A stretch of DNA of 41,774 bases from assembly GCA_015231885.1 (NCBI GenBank), contig JADGAT010000042.1:1-41774 (forward strand), in the 5' to 3' direction. The notes beneath the pieces are model-generated. The model made no database searches and had not been told where the DNA came from. It saw only the letters and a list, made by a program, of their open reading frames with translations. This stretch comes from SAR324 cluster bacterium (GTDB taxonomy: Bacteria > SAR324 > NAC60-12). A program made the position numbers and the translations under genes. Below are positions 8,349 to 15,441 of the stretch, one piece after another; within the stretch, counting starts at the first letter, position 1, and the number at the start of each line of letters is the position of its first letter.

Positions 8349-9221
8349 ATGAAGATAGTCAAGTGTCTTATTGCTCTAATTAGCGCATTTTTAATGGTAT
8401 CGGCTTCTGTGAGCGCACGTACAATCATTCAAAACAAAGGTTCTGATACCCTGGTCAATGTCGCACAGGCCTGGGCTGAAGAGTATCAAAAAGTCAATGG
8501 TGATGTTGCCGTTGCTGTTACAGGTGGTGGTTCTGGAACCGGTATTGCAGCTTTGATCAATGGCACTGTAGACATTGCTAACGCCAGCCGAAAAATCAAA
8601 GGAAAAGAGAAAAAATTAGCTAAAAAGAATGGGCAGGATCCCGTTCAGTTTATCGTCGGCTATGATGCCTTGGCTGTTTTTCTGCACAAAGACAATCCTG
8701 CAAAATCGTTAAGTATTTCCCAAATGGCAGAAATCTACGGAGAAGGTGGCAAAACTGAAAATTGGAAAGATATAGGACTCCAGGTTCCTAACTGCAAGGG
8801 CCAGGAAATAGTAAGAGTGAGTCGCCAGAATAATTCAGGAACCTATGCTTATTTTCGAGGAACTGTTCTTGGCAAAAGACGAGACTTCAAGCTGGGTTCC
8901 CGTGATATGCATGGGTCCAAAGATGTTGTCGATCTAGTAGAAAAAACACCTTGTGCCATTGGCTACAGCGGATTGGCCTATGCCACCGATCATGTCAAAT
9001 TAGGCTGTGTTTCCAAAAAAGATGGAGACAAATGTGTGATGCCCTCTGTGGCAACAGCCAGTGATGGCAGCTATCCTATCGCTCGTCCCCTGTTCATGTA
9101 TACTGTCGGAAAACCCAAAGGGGAAATCAAAAAATATATGGACTGGATTCTGAGCGATGAAGGGCAGTGCATCATCCTGAAAAAAGGATATGCGCCTGTT
9201 CGTGCCGTTAAATGTAACTAA
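8349..9221 (+). CDS. pstS: phosphate ABC transporter substrate-binding protein PstS
   Basis: Periplasmic phosphate-binding protein of the Pst importer. 290 residues: the signal peptide spans residues 1-23 (cleavage probably after VSA), then the PstS fold with the phosphate-contact motifs GSDT (about residue 32), GGGSGTGI, NSGTY (about 165) and a late GYSGLAY. A GAGAGGA ribosome site precedes the ATG with 5-6 nt spacing. It is the first gene of an operon with phoU, pstC, pstA and two pstB genes. Four Cys residues in the C-terminal half (positions near 150, 200, 220 and 228) could form disulfides. A stable hairpin follows the gene and may raise its expression relative to the downstream genes. 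Confidence 0.97.
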   Translation: MKIVKCLIALISAFLMVSASVSARTIIQNKGSDTLVNVAQAWAEEYQKVNGDVAVAVTGGGSGTGIAALINGTVDIANASRKIKGKEKKLAKKNGQDPVQFIVGYDALAVFLHKDNPAKSLSISQMAEIYGEGGKTENWKDIGLQVPNCKGQEIVRVSRQNNSGTYAYFRGTVLGKRRDFKLGSRDMHGSKDVVDLVEKTPCAIGYSGLAYATDHVKLGCVSKKDGDKCVMPSVATASDGSYPIARPLFMYTVGKPKGEIKKYMDWILSDEGQCIILKKGYAPVRAVKCN

Positions 9222-9263
9222 ACCATCCTTACTTGTTATCCCTTCTTTTTTTGCTCTATTCCT

Positions 9264-9295
9264 TCTTCAAAGCGTTATCTGTCGCTTTGAAGAAA
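9264..9295 (+). promoter_or_regulatory. intercistronic hairpin after pstS
   Basis: A perfect 12-bp inverted repeat (9264-9275 and 9284-9295) around an 8-nt loop lies between pstS and phoU. No T-run follows on the plus strand, so it is not a standard intrinsic terminator. Hairpins in this place after binding-protein genes are known to protect the upstream message from 3' decay (malE is the classic case); that role is inferred here. Confidence 0.6.
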
Positions 9296-9331
9296 GTGGG
9301 GTATTGTATCCAACTGTGTGGAGTATCAGAC

Positions 9332-10387
9332 ATGTCACATTACGAAGAACGACTAGAAAAAGATCTGGCACAAATTCAAATACAACTGACGGATATTGGC
9401 ACAAAAGTAGAAAAAGCCTTGCAAAACTCGGTAGATGCCCTGTTGAAACAAGATCAGGCATTAGCCAATCAGACAATCATTGAGGACAATCCCATCAATC
9501 GTCAATTTGAAAAAATCAATCAAAAATGCTACTCCTTTGTGGCTCGTCACCTGCCAAGTGCTGGACATTTGCGTAGAATTTCTTCTATCCTTCGTTTTAA
9601 CCTGGAACTGGAACGAATTGGCGATTATGCGGTAACCATCAGCCGGGAAACAAACCAGTTTTCCAGGCCATTGAGTAAGATCATGGTTCGCAATGTAGAA
9701 TTGATGCAGGAAGAAGCACTCGACATTTTACATCAATCAGTGACTGCTTTCATTGAAGATAATACTGAGTTGGCAAGAGGAACAATCGAAGTTTCCAAGC
9801 GAACAGGGCGCATCTTTAGCAATGCATTCACAGACCTTTCCGAAGAGGAAAATCGTGAAGACTGGTCGCTGGATGATCTGTATGGAGTTCTAGCGATTTA
9901 TGCTTCCCTGGCAAGAGTCAGCGACCTCTCAAAAAACATCTGTGAAGAAACAATATTTGTGGTAACAGGAAAAACCAAAATACGGAAACCCGTTGAAGTC
10001 CTTTTTGTTGATGAAGGAGAGGGGGGTTTGAGTTCGATGGCACAGGCAATTGCTAAAAAGACCTTTCCCAGGCACGGACGTTATACCAGTGCCAGCAGAA
10101 ATCCTGTCGCAAATTTTGATTCTGAATTTTCCTCATTCCTGGACCGTTCCGGTGTTCAACTGCCAGGGGTACCAAAACCTATTGATTCCTTGCTGCACCT
10201 GGATGATTTTCAGGTGATTGTCAGTTTGGAGGGCAAGGTGAAATCTTATTTTGAAAGGATTGCGTTTCATACAGCATTTTTTGAATGGGATGTAGCATCC
10301 TTGGAAAATCGTGAGCAGCAGTATAAAGAAATCTCCCACCAGATCCACGAACTGATGGAAATCATGCGTGGAAAGGATGGTCCCTGA
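9332..10387 (+). CDS. phoU: PhoU fused to a catalytically dead LMW-PTP/ArsC-like domain
   Basis: 351 residues from the ATG at 9332, chosen because GGAG stands 8 nt upstream and the sequence then starts like PhoU (MSHYEERLEKDL); the frame is open further upstream. Residues 1-215 are the two three-helix bundles of PhoU, with E-x-ERIGDYA in the first bundle and a degenerate second copy. PhoU represses the Pho response and interacts with Pst and the sensor kinase. Residues about 220-330 match low-molecular-weight tyrosine phosphatase/arsenate reductase: VLFV-x-x-G...SMAQAIAKK, then a KPID...DFQVIVSL segment. The catalytic loop CTGNxCRS is replaced by DEGEGGLS, with Asp 227 in place of Cys and Leu in place of Arg, so catalysis is not expected. 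The stop overlaps pstC by 1 nt. Confidence 0.92.
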   Translation: MSHYEERLEKDLAQIQIQLTDIGTKVEKALQNSVDALLKQDQALANQTIIEDNPINRQFEKINQKCYSFVARHLPSAGHLRRISSILRFNLELERIGDYAVTISRETNQFSRPLSKIMVRNVELMQEEALDILHQSVTAFIEDNTELARGTIEVSKRTGRIFSNAFTDLSEEENREDWSLDDLYGVLAIYASLARVSDLSKNICEETIFVVTGKTKIRKPVEVLFVDEGEGGLSSMAQAIAKKTFPRHGRYTSASRNPVANFDSEFSSFLDRSGVQLPGVPKPIDSLLHLDDFQVIVSLEGKVKSYFERIAFHTAFFEWDVASLENREQQYKEISHQIHELMEIMRGKDGP

Positions 10388-11532
10388 TGAGTAATGAAAG
10401 AATACTGAAAACAACACGGCAAGGGAAACCTGGGCAGGGTGCCGGAGACCGCAATCTCGATTGGTACATCGACAAAGCGGTTCAAGTGCTTGTCTTGATT
10501 GCAGGAATCTCGGCTATTGTGTTTATTATTGGAATCTTCACTTTTATTACAAAAGAAGGAATTAGTTTTATTTTTGAATCCAGTTACCGAATTTCAGCAT
10601 ACACGATTGGTACATTGGAAGAAAAAGAATTTCCTGAAGAGTTGCTGGAAGAGTTGGAGATTTTGGAGGGGGAAACCTATGTGGATGCAGCCGAATTGAT
10701 CATTGCCATGGAAGAAACGATCGGTAAAGAAGCTACAGATCAATACAAGGGCTTGATTATTGAGCATTCAGTTCATGAACCTTTTAAGGTCATGGATTTC
10801 TTTTTTTCTACCAGATGGAAACCCACTTCTGAATGGAAGCCAACTTATGGTGCTTTTGCATTGATCATCGGAACCGCCAGTGTGACAGGTCTGGCCATGA
10901 TTGTCGCGATTCCTTTCTCTCTGGGAGCGGCAATATATATTGGAGAATTTGCCACTGGAAAAACTAGGGAAGCTCTGAAAGTTCTGGTTGAAATGCTGGC
11001 AGCAATCCCTTCGGTCGTTTGGGGGTTCATTGGCCTCAGCATCATGAACCCGTTAATCATCAAAGCCTTTGATGTTCCCATTGGGTTGAATGTGCTCAAT
11101 GCCGGAGTCATTCTCGGATTGATGGCAGCTCCGATTATGGCCACCATCGCAGAAGATGCGCTTAAGGCAGTTCCAGACCGTTATCGTGAAGCTGCTGAAG
11201 CAATGGGAGCCACCCGCTGGCAAGTCATTTTCAAAGTGGTGCTTCCTGCTGCAAAAAAAGGATTGCTGGCAGCCATTCTGCTGGGATTAGGCAGGGGGTT
11301 TGGAGAAACTATGGCTGTTTTGATGGCAACCGGGCATGCCATTAATCTGCCAACCAGTATTTTTGACTCAGTACGTGCATTGACAGCAACCATTGCTGCT
11401 GAGTTGGGAGAAACAGCCGTGGGCTCTGATCATTATCGAGCCCTGTTCACTTTAGGGATTTTTCTGTTTGTGGTTACATTTGTGATTAACCTGACTGCTG
11501 ACTTGGTTGTCCGTGGTGTCAAGAAAGGATAA
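10387..11532 (+). CDS. pstC: phosphate ABC transporter permease PstC with enlarged periplasmic loop
   Basis: Inner-membrane permease half that pairs with PstA. 381 residues with a first membrane helix near 32-54, then five further helices from residue 155 on. The cytoplasmic coupling (EAA) motif is REAAEAMGATRWQVIFKVVLP-like at about residues 258-278. Between helix 1 and helix 2 lies a stretch of about 95 residues (55-150), rich in Glu (several EELLEELE-type helices), where PstC normally has a loop of about 30. This insertion would face the periplasm near the PstS docking side. The start codon overlaps the phoU stop (TGATG), so translation is coupled. Confidence 0.95.
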   Translation: MSNERILKTTRQGKPGQGAGDRNLDWYIDKAVQVLVLIAGISAIVFIIGIFTFITKEGISFIFESSYRISAYTIGTLEEKEFPEELLEELEILEGETYVDAAELIIAMEETIGKEATDQYKGLIIEHSVHEPFKVMDFFFSTRWKPTSEWKPTYGAFALIIGTASVTGLAMIVAIPFSLGAAIYIGEFATGKTREALKVLVEMLAAIPSVVWGFIGLSIMNPLIIKAFDVPIGLNVLNAGVILGLMAAPIMATIAEDALKAVPDRYREAAEAMGATRWQVIFKVVLPAAKKGLLAAILLGLGRGFGETMAVLMATGHAINLPTSIFDSVRALTATIAAELGETAVGSDHYRALFTLGIFLFVVTFVINLTADLVVRGVKKG

Positions 11533-11536
11533 GCAC

Positions 11537-12430
11537 ATGTCAAATTCTCCTGAAATAAATATCTTTGCAGAATCTGAATTGAATATCAGTAACAAAAAAA
11601 CAGAAGGGTTGTTCCGTATTCTGTATATGATGATGACTTGGCTGTTGATCCTTCCTGTCGCGACAATTCTTGCTATCTTAGTTTACAAGGGAGGTCCGAT
11701 GATCTCTTTTGAGTTTTTATTTAGCAATCCGATCAAAGGAATGACGGCAGGGGGAATTTTTCCAGCGTTGATTGGTACAGTCTGGTTAGTCAGCGTAGCT
11801 CTTCTTTTTTCAGTACCTCTTGGTGTGGCTGCGGCTATTTATTTGAGTGAATATGCAAAAGACAACTGGTTTACCCGCATGATCAATTTAGCTATTATCA
11901 ACCTGGCTGGAGTTCCTTCCATAGTCCATGCTTTGTTTGGCGTGGGGGCATTTGTGCTGTTCTTTGGATTTGGAACCAGTATTTTGGCAGCTAGCCTGAC
12001 TCTCGGTATCATGACTTTGCCAGTGGTCATCGTCTCTTCTTATGAATCCTTACAAGCAGTTCCAATGGCATTTCGTGAGGCCTGCTGGAGCATGGGAGCT
12101 ACCCGCTGGCAAACTATCCGCCGTATTGTATTGCCAAACTCTGTAAGTGGTATTCTAACCGGCGTAATTCTCGAAGTTTCCCGTACTACTGGAGAAACCG
12201 CTCCGATTATGTTTACAGGGGCGGCATTCTTTCTGCCTTATTTACCAGAAAGCGTATTTGACCAAACCATGGCTTTGTCTCTGCACTTGTTTGTTGTCTC
12301 GACTCAGGTACCGCATGTCCCTGAGGGACTTCCCTACGGAGTTGCTCTGGTTTTGATTGGTATGGTTTTGACGATGAATGCAGCCTCAATTGCTTTTCGT
12401 ACTTATTTACGGGGAAGAAAAAAATGGTAA
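11537..12430 (+). CDS. pstA: phosphate ABC transporter permease PstA
   Basis: Second permease half. 297 residues from the ATG at 11537, chosen because AAAGGA lies 7 nt upstream; an upstream in-frame start would overlap pstC without gain. Six hydrophobic helices are visible, with the EAA coupling motif FREACWSMGATRWQTIRRIVLP-like at about residues 185-205. A short non-conserved polar N-terminus (about 30 residues) precedes helix 1. It lies 4 nt after pstC and overlaps pstB1 by 7 nt. Length and topology are ordinary for PstA. Confidence 0.95.
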   Translation: MSNSPEINIFAESELNISNKKTEGLFRILYMMMTWLLILPVATILAILVYKGGPMISFEFLFSNPIKGMTAGGIFPALIGTVWLVSVALLFSVPLGVAAAIYLSEYAKDNWFTRMINLAIINLAGVPSIVHALFGVGAFVLFFGFGTSILAASLTLGIMTLPVVIVSSYESLQAVPMAFREACWSMGATRWQTIRRIVLPNSVSGILTGVILEVSRTTGETAPIMFTGAAFFLPYLPESVFDQTMALSLHLFVVSTQVPHVPEGLPYGVALVLIGMVLTMNAASIAFRTYLRGRKKW

Positions 12431-13197
12431 ACACAAACAAGCCCTCCGTCAAATTGAAAGTTTCGAATCTCTCCATCAATTATGGAGAGGCCAGTGCCTT
12501 GAGGGATGTCAACTTAGATGTATATGAAAACGAAATTTTTGGGATTATTGGACCCGCTAACAGTGGAAAAACCTCTTTTCTGAAAACCATCAACCGGATG
12601 GACATTTTTACGCCGGGCATGAAGGTCGTGGGTGATATTATTTTTAATGGAACAAGCCTTGATCAGTGGCGTAATGTGTATGCGTTGCGGAGCCGAATCG
12701 GGGTAGTCTTTCCATTGCCTGTAGGCCTGCCCTTGACAATATACGAAAATGTGGCCCTCGCTCCCCGTCTTGCAGGTGTAAAAAACAGGACAGAACTCGA
12801 TATAATTGTCGAGCGCTGTCTGACACGTGCAGCATTATGGGATGAAGTAAAAGATCGTTTGGACTCTTTGGGCAGTATGCTTTCTGGAGGCCAGCAGCAG
12901 CGTTTGACAATTGCCAGAGCTTTGTCACAGGAACCTGATTTGTTGATGCTTGATGAGTTTTCTATTGCAGTAGATCCCGTTACCACCATGCGCATTGAGG
13001 ATGTGCTTAAAGAATTGAAGCATGAGATGACTATTATCCTGGTGACTAATCTGGTCCAGCAGGCCTATCGTTTGGCAGACAGGACAGCATTTTTTCTGAT
13101 GGGCGACTGTGTGGAGATGGGAAACACAGAAGATCTGTTTTCAGGCAATGTCCAAGACGAACGTACCCGTGATTACATTGAAGGGCGTTTCGGCTAA
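12424..13197 (+). CDS. pstB: PstB-type ATPase 1, with degenerate Q-loop and H-loop
   Basis: 257-residue cytosolic ATPase subunit of the Pst importer, ending in the PstB-typical DYIEGRFG. Walker A (GPANSGKTS, about residue 40) and a Walker B with its Glu (LLMLDE) are present, and the ABC signature LSGGQQQR (153-160) is intact. Other catalytic elements are changed: the Q-loop Gln is Pro 97 (VFPLP for VFQKP), the D-loop region reads FSIAVD for PCSALD, and the H-loop His is Asn 209 (LVTNL for IVTHN). The first change is a single-base difference from Gln (CCA versus CAA). Alone it would probably be a poor ATPase. The next gene encodes a PstB with the opposite defect, which argues for a heterodimer. 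Confidence 0.95.
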   Translation: MVNTNKPSVKLKVSNLSINYGEASALRDVNLDVYENEIFGIIGPANSGKTSFLKTINRMDIFTPGMKVVGDIIFNGTSLDQWRNVYALRSRIGVVFPLPVGLPLTIYENVALAPRLAGVKNRTELDIIVERCLTRAALWDEVKDRLDSLGSMLSGGQQQRLTIARALSQEPDLLMLDEFSIAVDPVTTMRIEDVLKELKHEMTIILVTNLVQQAYRLADRTAFFLMGDCVEMGNTEDLFSGNVQDERTRDYIEGRFG

Positions 13198-13354
13198 GGA
13201 AGGAGAAAATAATAACATGCGAAAGTTACGCAGGATTTTCATCGAGGTTTAAGGCGTTTTATCGGGCGCATCGCTTGCTATGTAACTGGTAAAGCAACAC
13301 AGAAGATCGTTGAAAAGACAAGTAGATTTGCTAAGTTATTGTTTTCTCCTTCCT
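13197..13354. repeat. spacer between pstB1 and pstB2 bounded by a 20-bp inverted repeat
   Basis: Arms 13197-13216 and 13335-13354 are inverted copies matching at 19 of 20 positions, enclosing 118 bp. The left arm is purine-rich and contains a Shine-Dalgarno-like GGAAGGAG, followed at 13217 by an 11-codon ORF (ATG to TAA, ending about 13252); the right arm would pair with that ribosome site. The 158-bp unit could be a small non-autonomous (MITE-like) insertion or a regulatory RNA structure. No convincing target duplication was seen. Confidence 0.55.
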
Positions 13355-13391
13355 AAGTTGCATGCTATGTGTTAGATAAAGAGAGGGGTGA

Positions 13392-14189
13392 ATGATGAGT
13401 GAAGTGTCAACAGCAACCACAGGAAAATATAGTATTGAATCGGAAAAACTGAATCTCTGGTATGGGTCTTTCCAGGCACTATTTGACGTAGACCTGCGAA
13501 TCAAAAAAGGTATCATCACCTCCATGATTGGCCCTTCCGGTTGTGGAAAGTCCACTTACTTGAGAAGTGTTAACCGGATTAATGAACGCCTGGGTTACGT
13601 TAAAATCACAGGAAGCATTAAAGTAATGGGACAGAATGTTTATGCGGAGGATGCTGAACTGGTTCAGGTCCGTAAGCAGATTGGCATGGTATTTCAGAGA
13701 CCCAACCCCCTGCCTCTGTCCATCAGAGACAACATCATCTTTGGTCATCGACTCCATACTCCCAAGTCAGAGAAAGTCTCCGTCAAAAAAGAAGACGAAT
13801 TGATTGAAAACTCCCTCAAACAAGTGCTGCTGTGGGATAAAGTCAAGGATAATTTAAAACGCAAAGCTACTGAACTTTCTCTGGAAGAACAGCAAAAGCT
13901 GTGCATTGCACGTCTCCTTCCTGTCAAACCAGCCGTTATTTTAATGGATGAACCGTGCTCGGCACTCGACCCTAAAGGAACAGCAGCGGTAGAAGAGTTG
14001 ATTTGGGAATTACGTGACAATTACACGATCCTTATTGTGACTCATAACATGGCACAAGCTCGCCGTGCCAGCGAAGAGTGCATTTTTATGCTAATGGGAA
14101 AAGTTGTGGAACATGCACCAACTGATGAAATGTTTGTCAATCCTGAGCATGAAGAAACGGCTGATTACATTGAAGGGCGCTATGGTTGA
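13392..14189 (+). CDS. pstB: PstB-type ATPase 2, with degenerate ABC signature
   Basis: 265-residue Pst ATPase ending in DYIEGRYG. Walker A (GPSGCGKST, about residue 47), Q-loop (MVFQRPNPLP), Walker B (VILMDEPCSALDP) and H-loop (IVTHN) are all canonical. The ABC signature is not: LSGGQQQRL is replaced by LSLEEQQKL (residues 162-170). In an ABC dimer each ATP is held by Walker A of one subunit and the signature of the other. Pairing this protein with PstB1 gives one fully consensus site and one degenerate site; a homodimer of this protein would have two sites without LSGGQ. An AGGGG ribosome site precedes the ATG. It is the last gene of the pst operon and ends 16 bp from a convergent gene. Confidence 0.95.
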   Translation: MMSEVSTATTGKYSIESEKLNLWYGSFQALFDVDLRIKKGIITSMIGPSGCGKSTYLRSVNRINERLGYVKITGSIKVMGQNVYAEDAELVQVRKQIGMVFQRPNPLPLSIRDNIIFGHRLHTPKSEKVSVKKEDELIENSLKQVLLWDKVKDNLKRKATELSLEEQQKLCIARLLPVKPAVILMDEPCSALDPKGTAAVEELIWELRDNYTILIVTHNMAQARRASEECIFMLMGKVVEHAPTDEMFVNPEHEETADYIEGRYG

Positions 14190-14205
14190 TCAATTATGAA
14201 TTTTC

Positions 14206-15402
14206 TCATACGGATTCTTCTTGAGGCATTTGATCACCATTGGAAACAATTTGTTTTTGCAGATTGGTAATAACGGTCTGTACCAATTTATTGATGGCAT
14301 GATCAAAATCGACATTGTTGATCACAGGCACCTTTTCTTCTTTAGCCACGGTGACAAAGTAATCATGGATTTCTCGGATGCGGTTAAATTTCATTTTATA
14401 ACGCTCGGCTTTCCGTGATGACGATCGTTGACGCTCATTAAAACGCGCATGGTGAGTTTTTTCATCATCAACTGATATCACCACAGGAATGTGATAGGCC
14501 TGATCTGCAAATTCTGAGAATGGAATCAGTGATGGCAGCAAGTGCACACCTTCAATAATCATATTAATATTTTCTTTAACCGCACGATTTATTACGGCGC
14601 GAACTCCCACGTTGACCTTAATGGATTGTGTCATAAAACCAGTAATCACTTCATTGCCCTCTGTCAGCAGATTCAAATCTTCTTCCTGGTTACTGCTTGC
14701 TTCAAAAGAAGAACGATGGAGAGCCGGCATGATTTGCTCAGTAAACACCATCCGCATGATTTGGCGAATTGTGTCAGTTCCGGTTACCATCAGAATATTC
14801 AAACGAGAAGCCAATTCAGTGGCCAACGACGATTTGCCGGCCCCCCCCACTCCACCAATATAAACAATAACAGGCATATCCAACTGGTTAATCCGGGAAG
14901 CCAACTGATAATTAGCCGCAGTTTCCTCGCCCGATTCATTCAGTATTTTTTGATAAATTTGTTTATATAGGTCATCGTATCCAATTTCGGATTTCCCTTC
15001 ATGGTACAGACGATTTTCCAGATCTTGAGCCATCTGATGGGCATGCTGAGGAGGGATTCCGGCAGCGATGATGGAGCGGGTCACCAATCCCTTTGAAAAA
15101 GTAGAGCTGGCTGATCCGTTTTTTATGATTTGTATGGAATCAAAAGATTGCTGGGAAGAAGGCTCCAACTCAGCGAGGTATCCTTTGCCAAATTCCTTTT
15201 TTATTTCGGCATCAACCGTTTGCCTCAACTCCTTCTTAGTGATAGATTCAATTTTGGATAAGGATTGCTTGACATTCTGGGCAATTTGATACGCTTTTTT
15301 AAAGTCCATGCCCCGCTGCACCAGAGAGTGGGTTAAAATTCCGCGCATGAACGGCCAGGACTCCTGGTTTGCTGATATGACTTTAAGACGAAACTTACTC
15401 AT
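14206..15402 (-). CDS. 2-phosphoglycerate kinase-like protein with two ATP-cone-like segments
   Basis: 398 residues. The C-terminal P-loop kinase domain has Walker A GGVGGAGKSS at about residues 182-191, then TGTDTIRQIMR and EGVHLLP motifs typical of the 2-phosphoglycerate kinase family, which in methanogens makes 2,3-bisphosphoglycerate for cyclic-2,3-DPG. The bacterial role is unclear. The N-terminal 140 residues hold two related ATP-cone-like segments (about 4-50 and 92-140; the second contains FSKGLVTRSIIAAGI), suggesting nucleotide control. It lies 39 nt after the Na+/Pi cotransporter gene and is probably the third gene of that operon. The kinase family is fairly sure; the substrate is not. 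Confidence 0.85.
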   Translation of the reverse strand: MSKFRLKVISANQESWPFMRGILTHSLVQRGMDFKKAYQIAQNVKQSLSKIESITKKELRQTVDAEIKKEFGKGYLAELEPSSQQSFDSIQIIKNGSASSTFSKGLVTRSIIAAGIPPQHAHQMAQDLENRLYHEGKSEIGYDDLYKQIYQKILNESGEETAANYQLASRINQLDMPVIVYIGGVGGAGKSSLATELASRLNILMVTGTDTIRQIMRMVFTEQIMPALHRSSFEASSNQEEDLNLLTEGNEVITGFMTQSIKVNVGVRAVINRAVKENINMIIEGVHLLPSLIPFSEFADQAYHIPVVISVDDEKTHHARFNERQRSSSRKAERYKMKFNRIREIHDYFVTVAKEEKVPVINNVDFDHAINKLVQTVITNLQKQIVSNGDQMPQEESV

Positions 15403-15441
15403 ATTTTTTTCTCACCCATCCAATAGGTTTACAAATGCGCA

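Noticed and set aside
9264..9295. Intrinsic terminator after pstS
   Set aside because: The stem is strong, but no T-run follows on the plus strand, and the T-run on the other side is in the wrong orientation.
13217..13252. 11-codon ORF between pstB1 and pstB2 as a functional leader peptide
   Set aside because: Too short to judge, and its spacing from the GGAAGGAG is long; kept only as part of the inverted-repeat observation.
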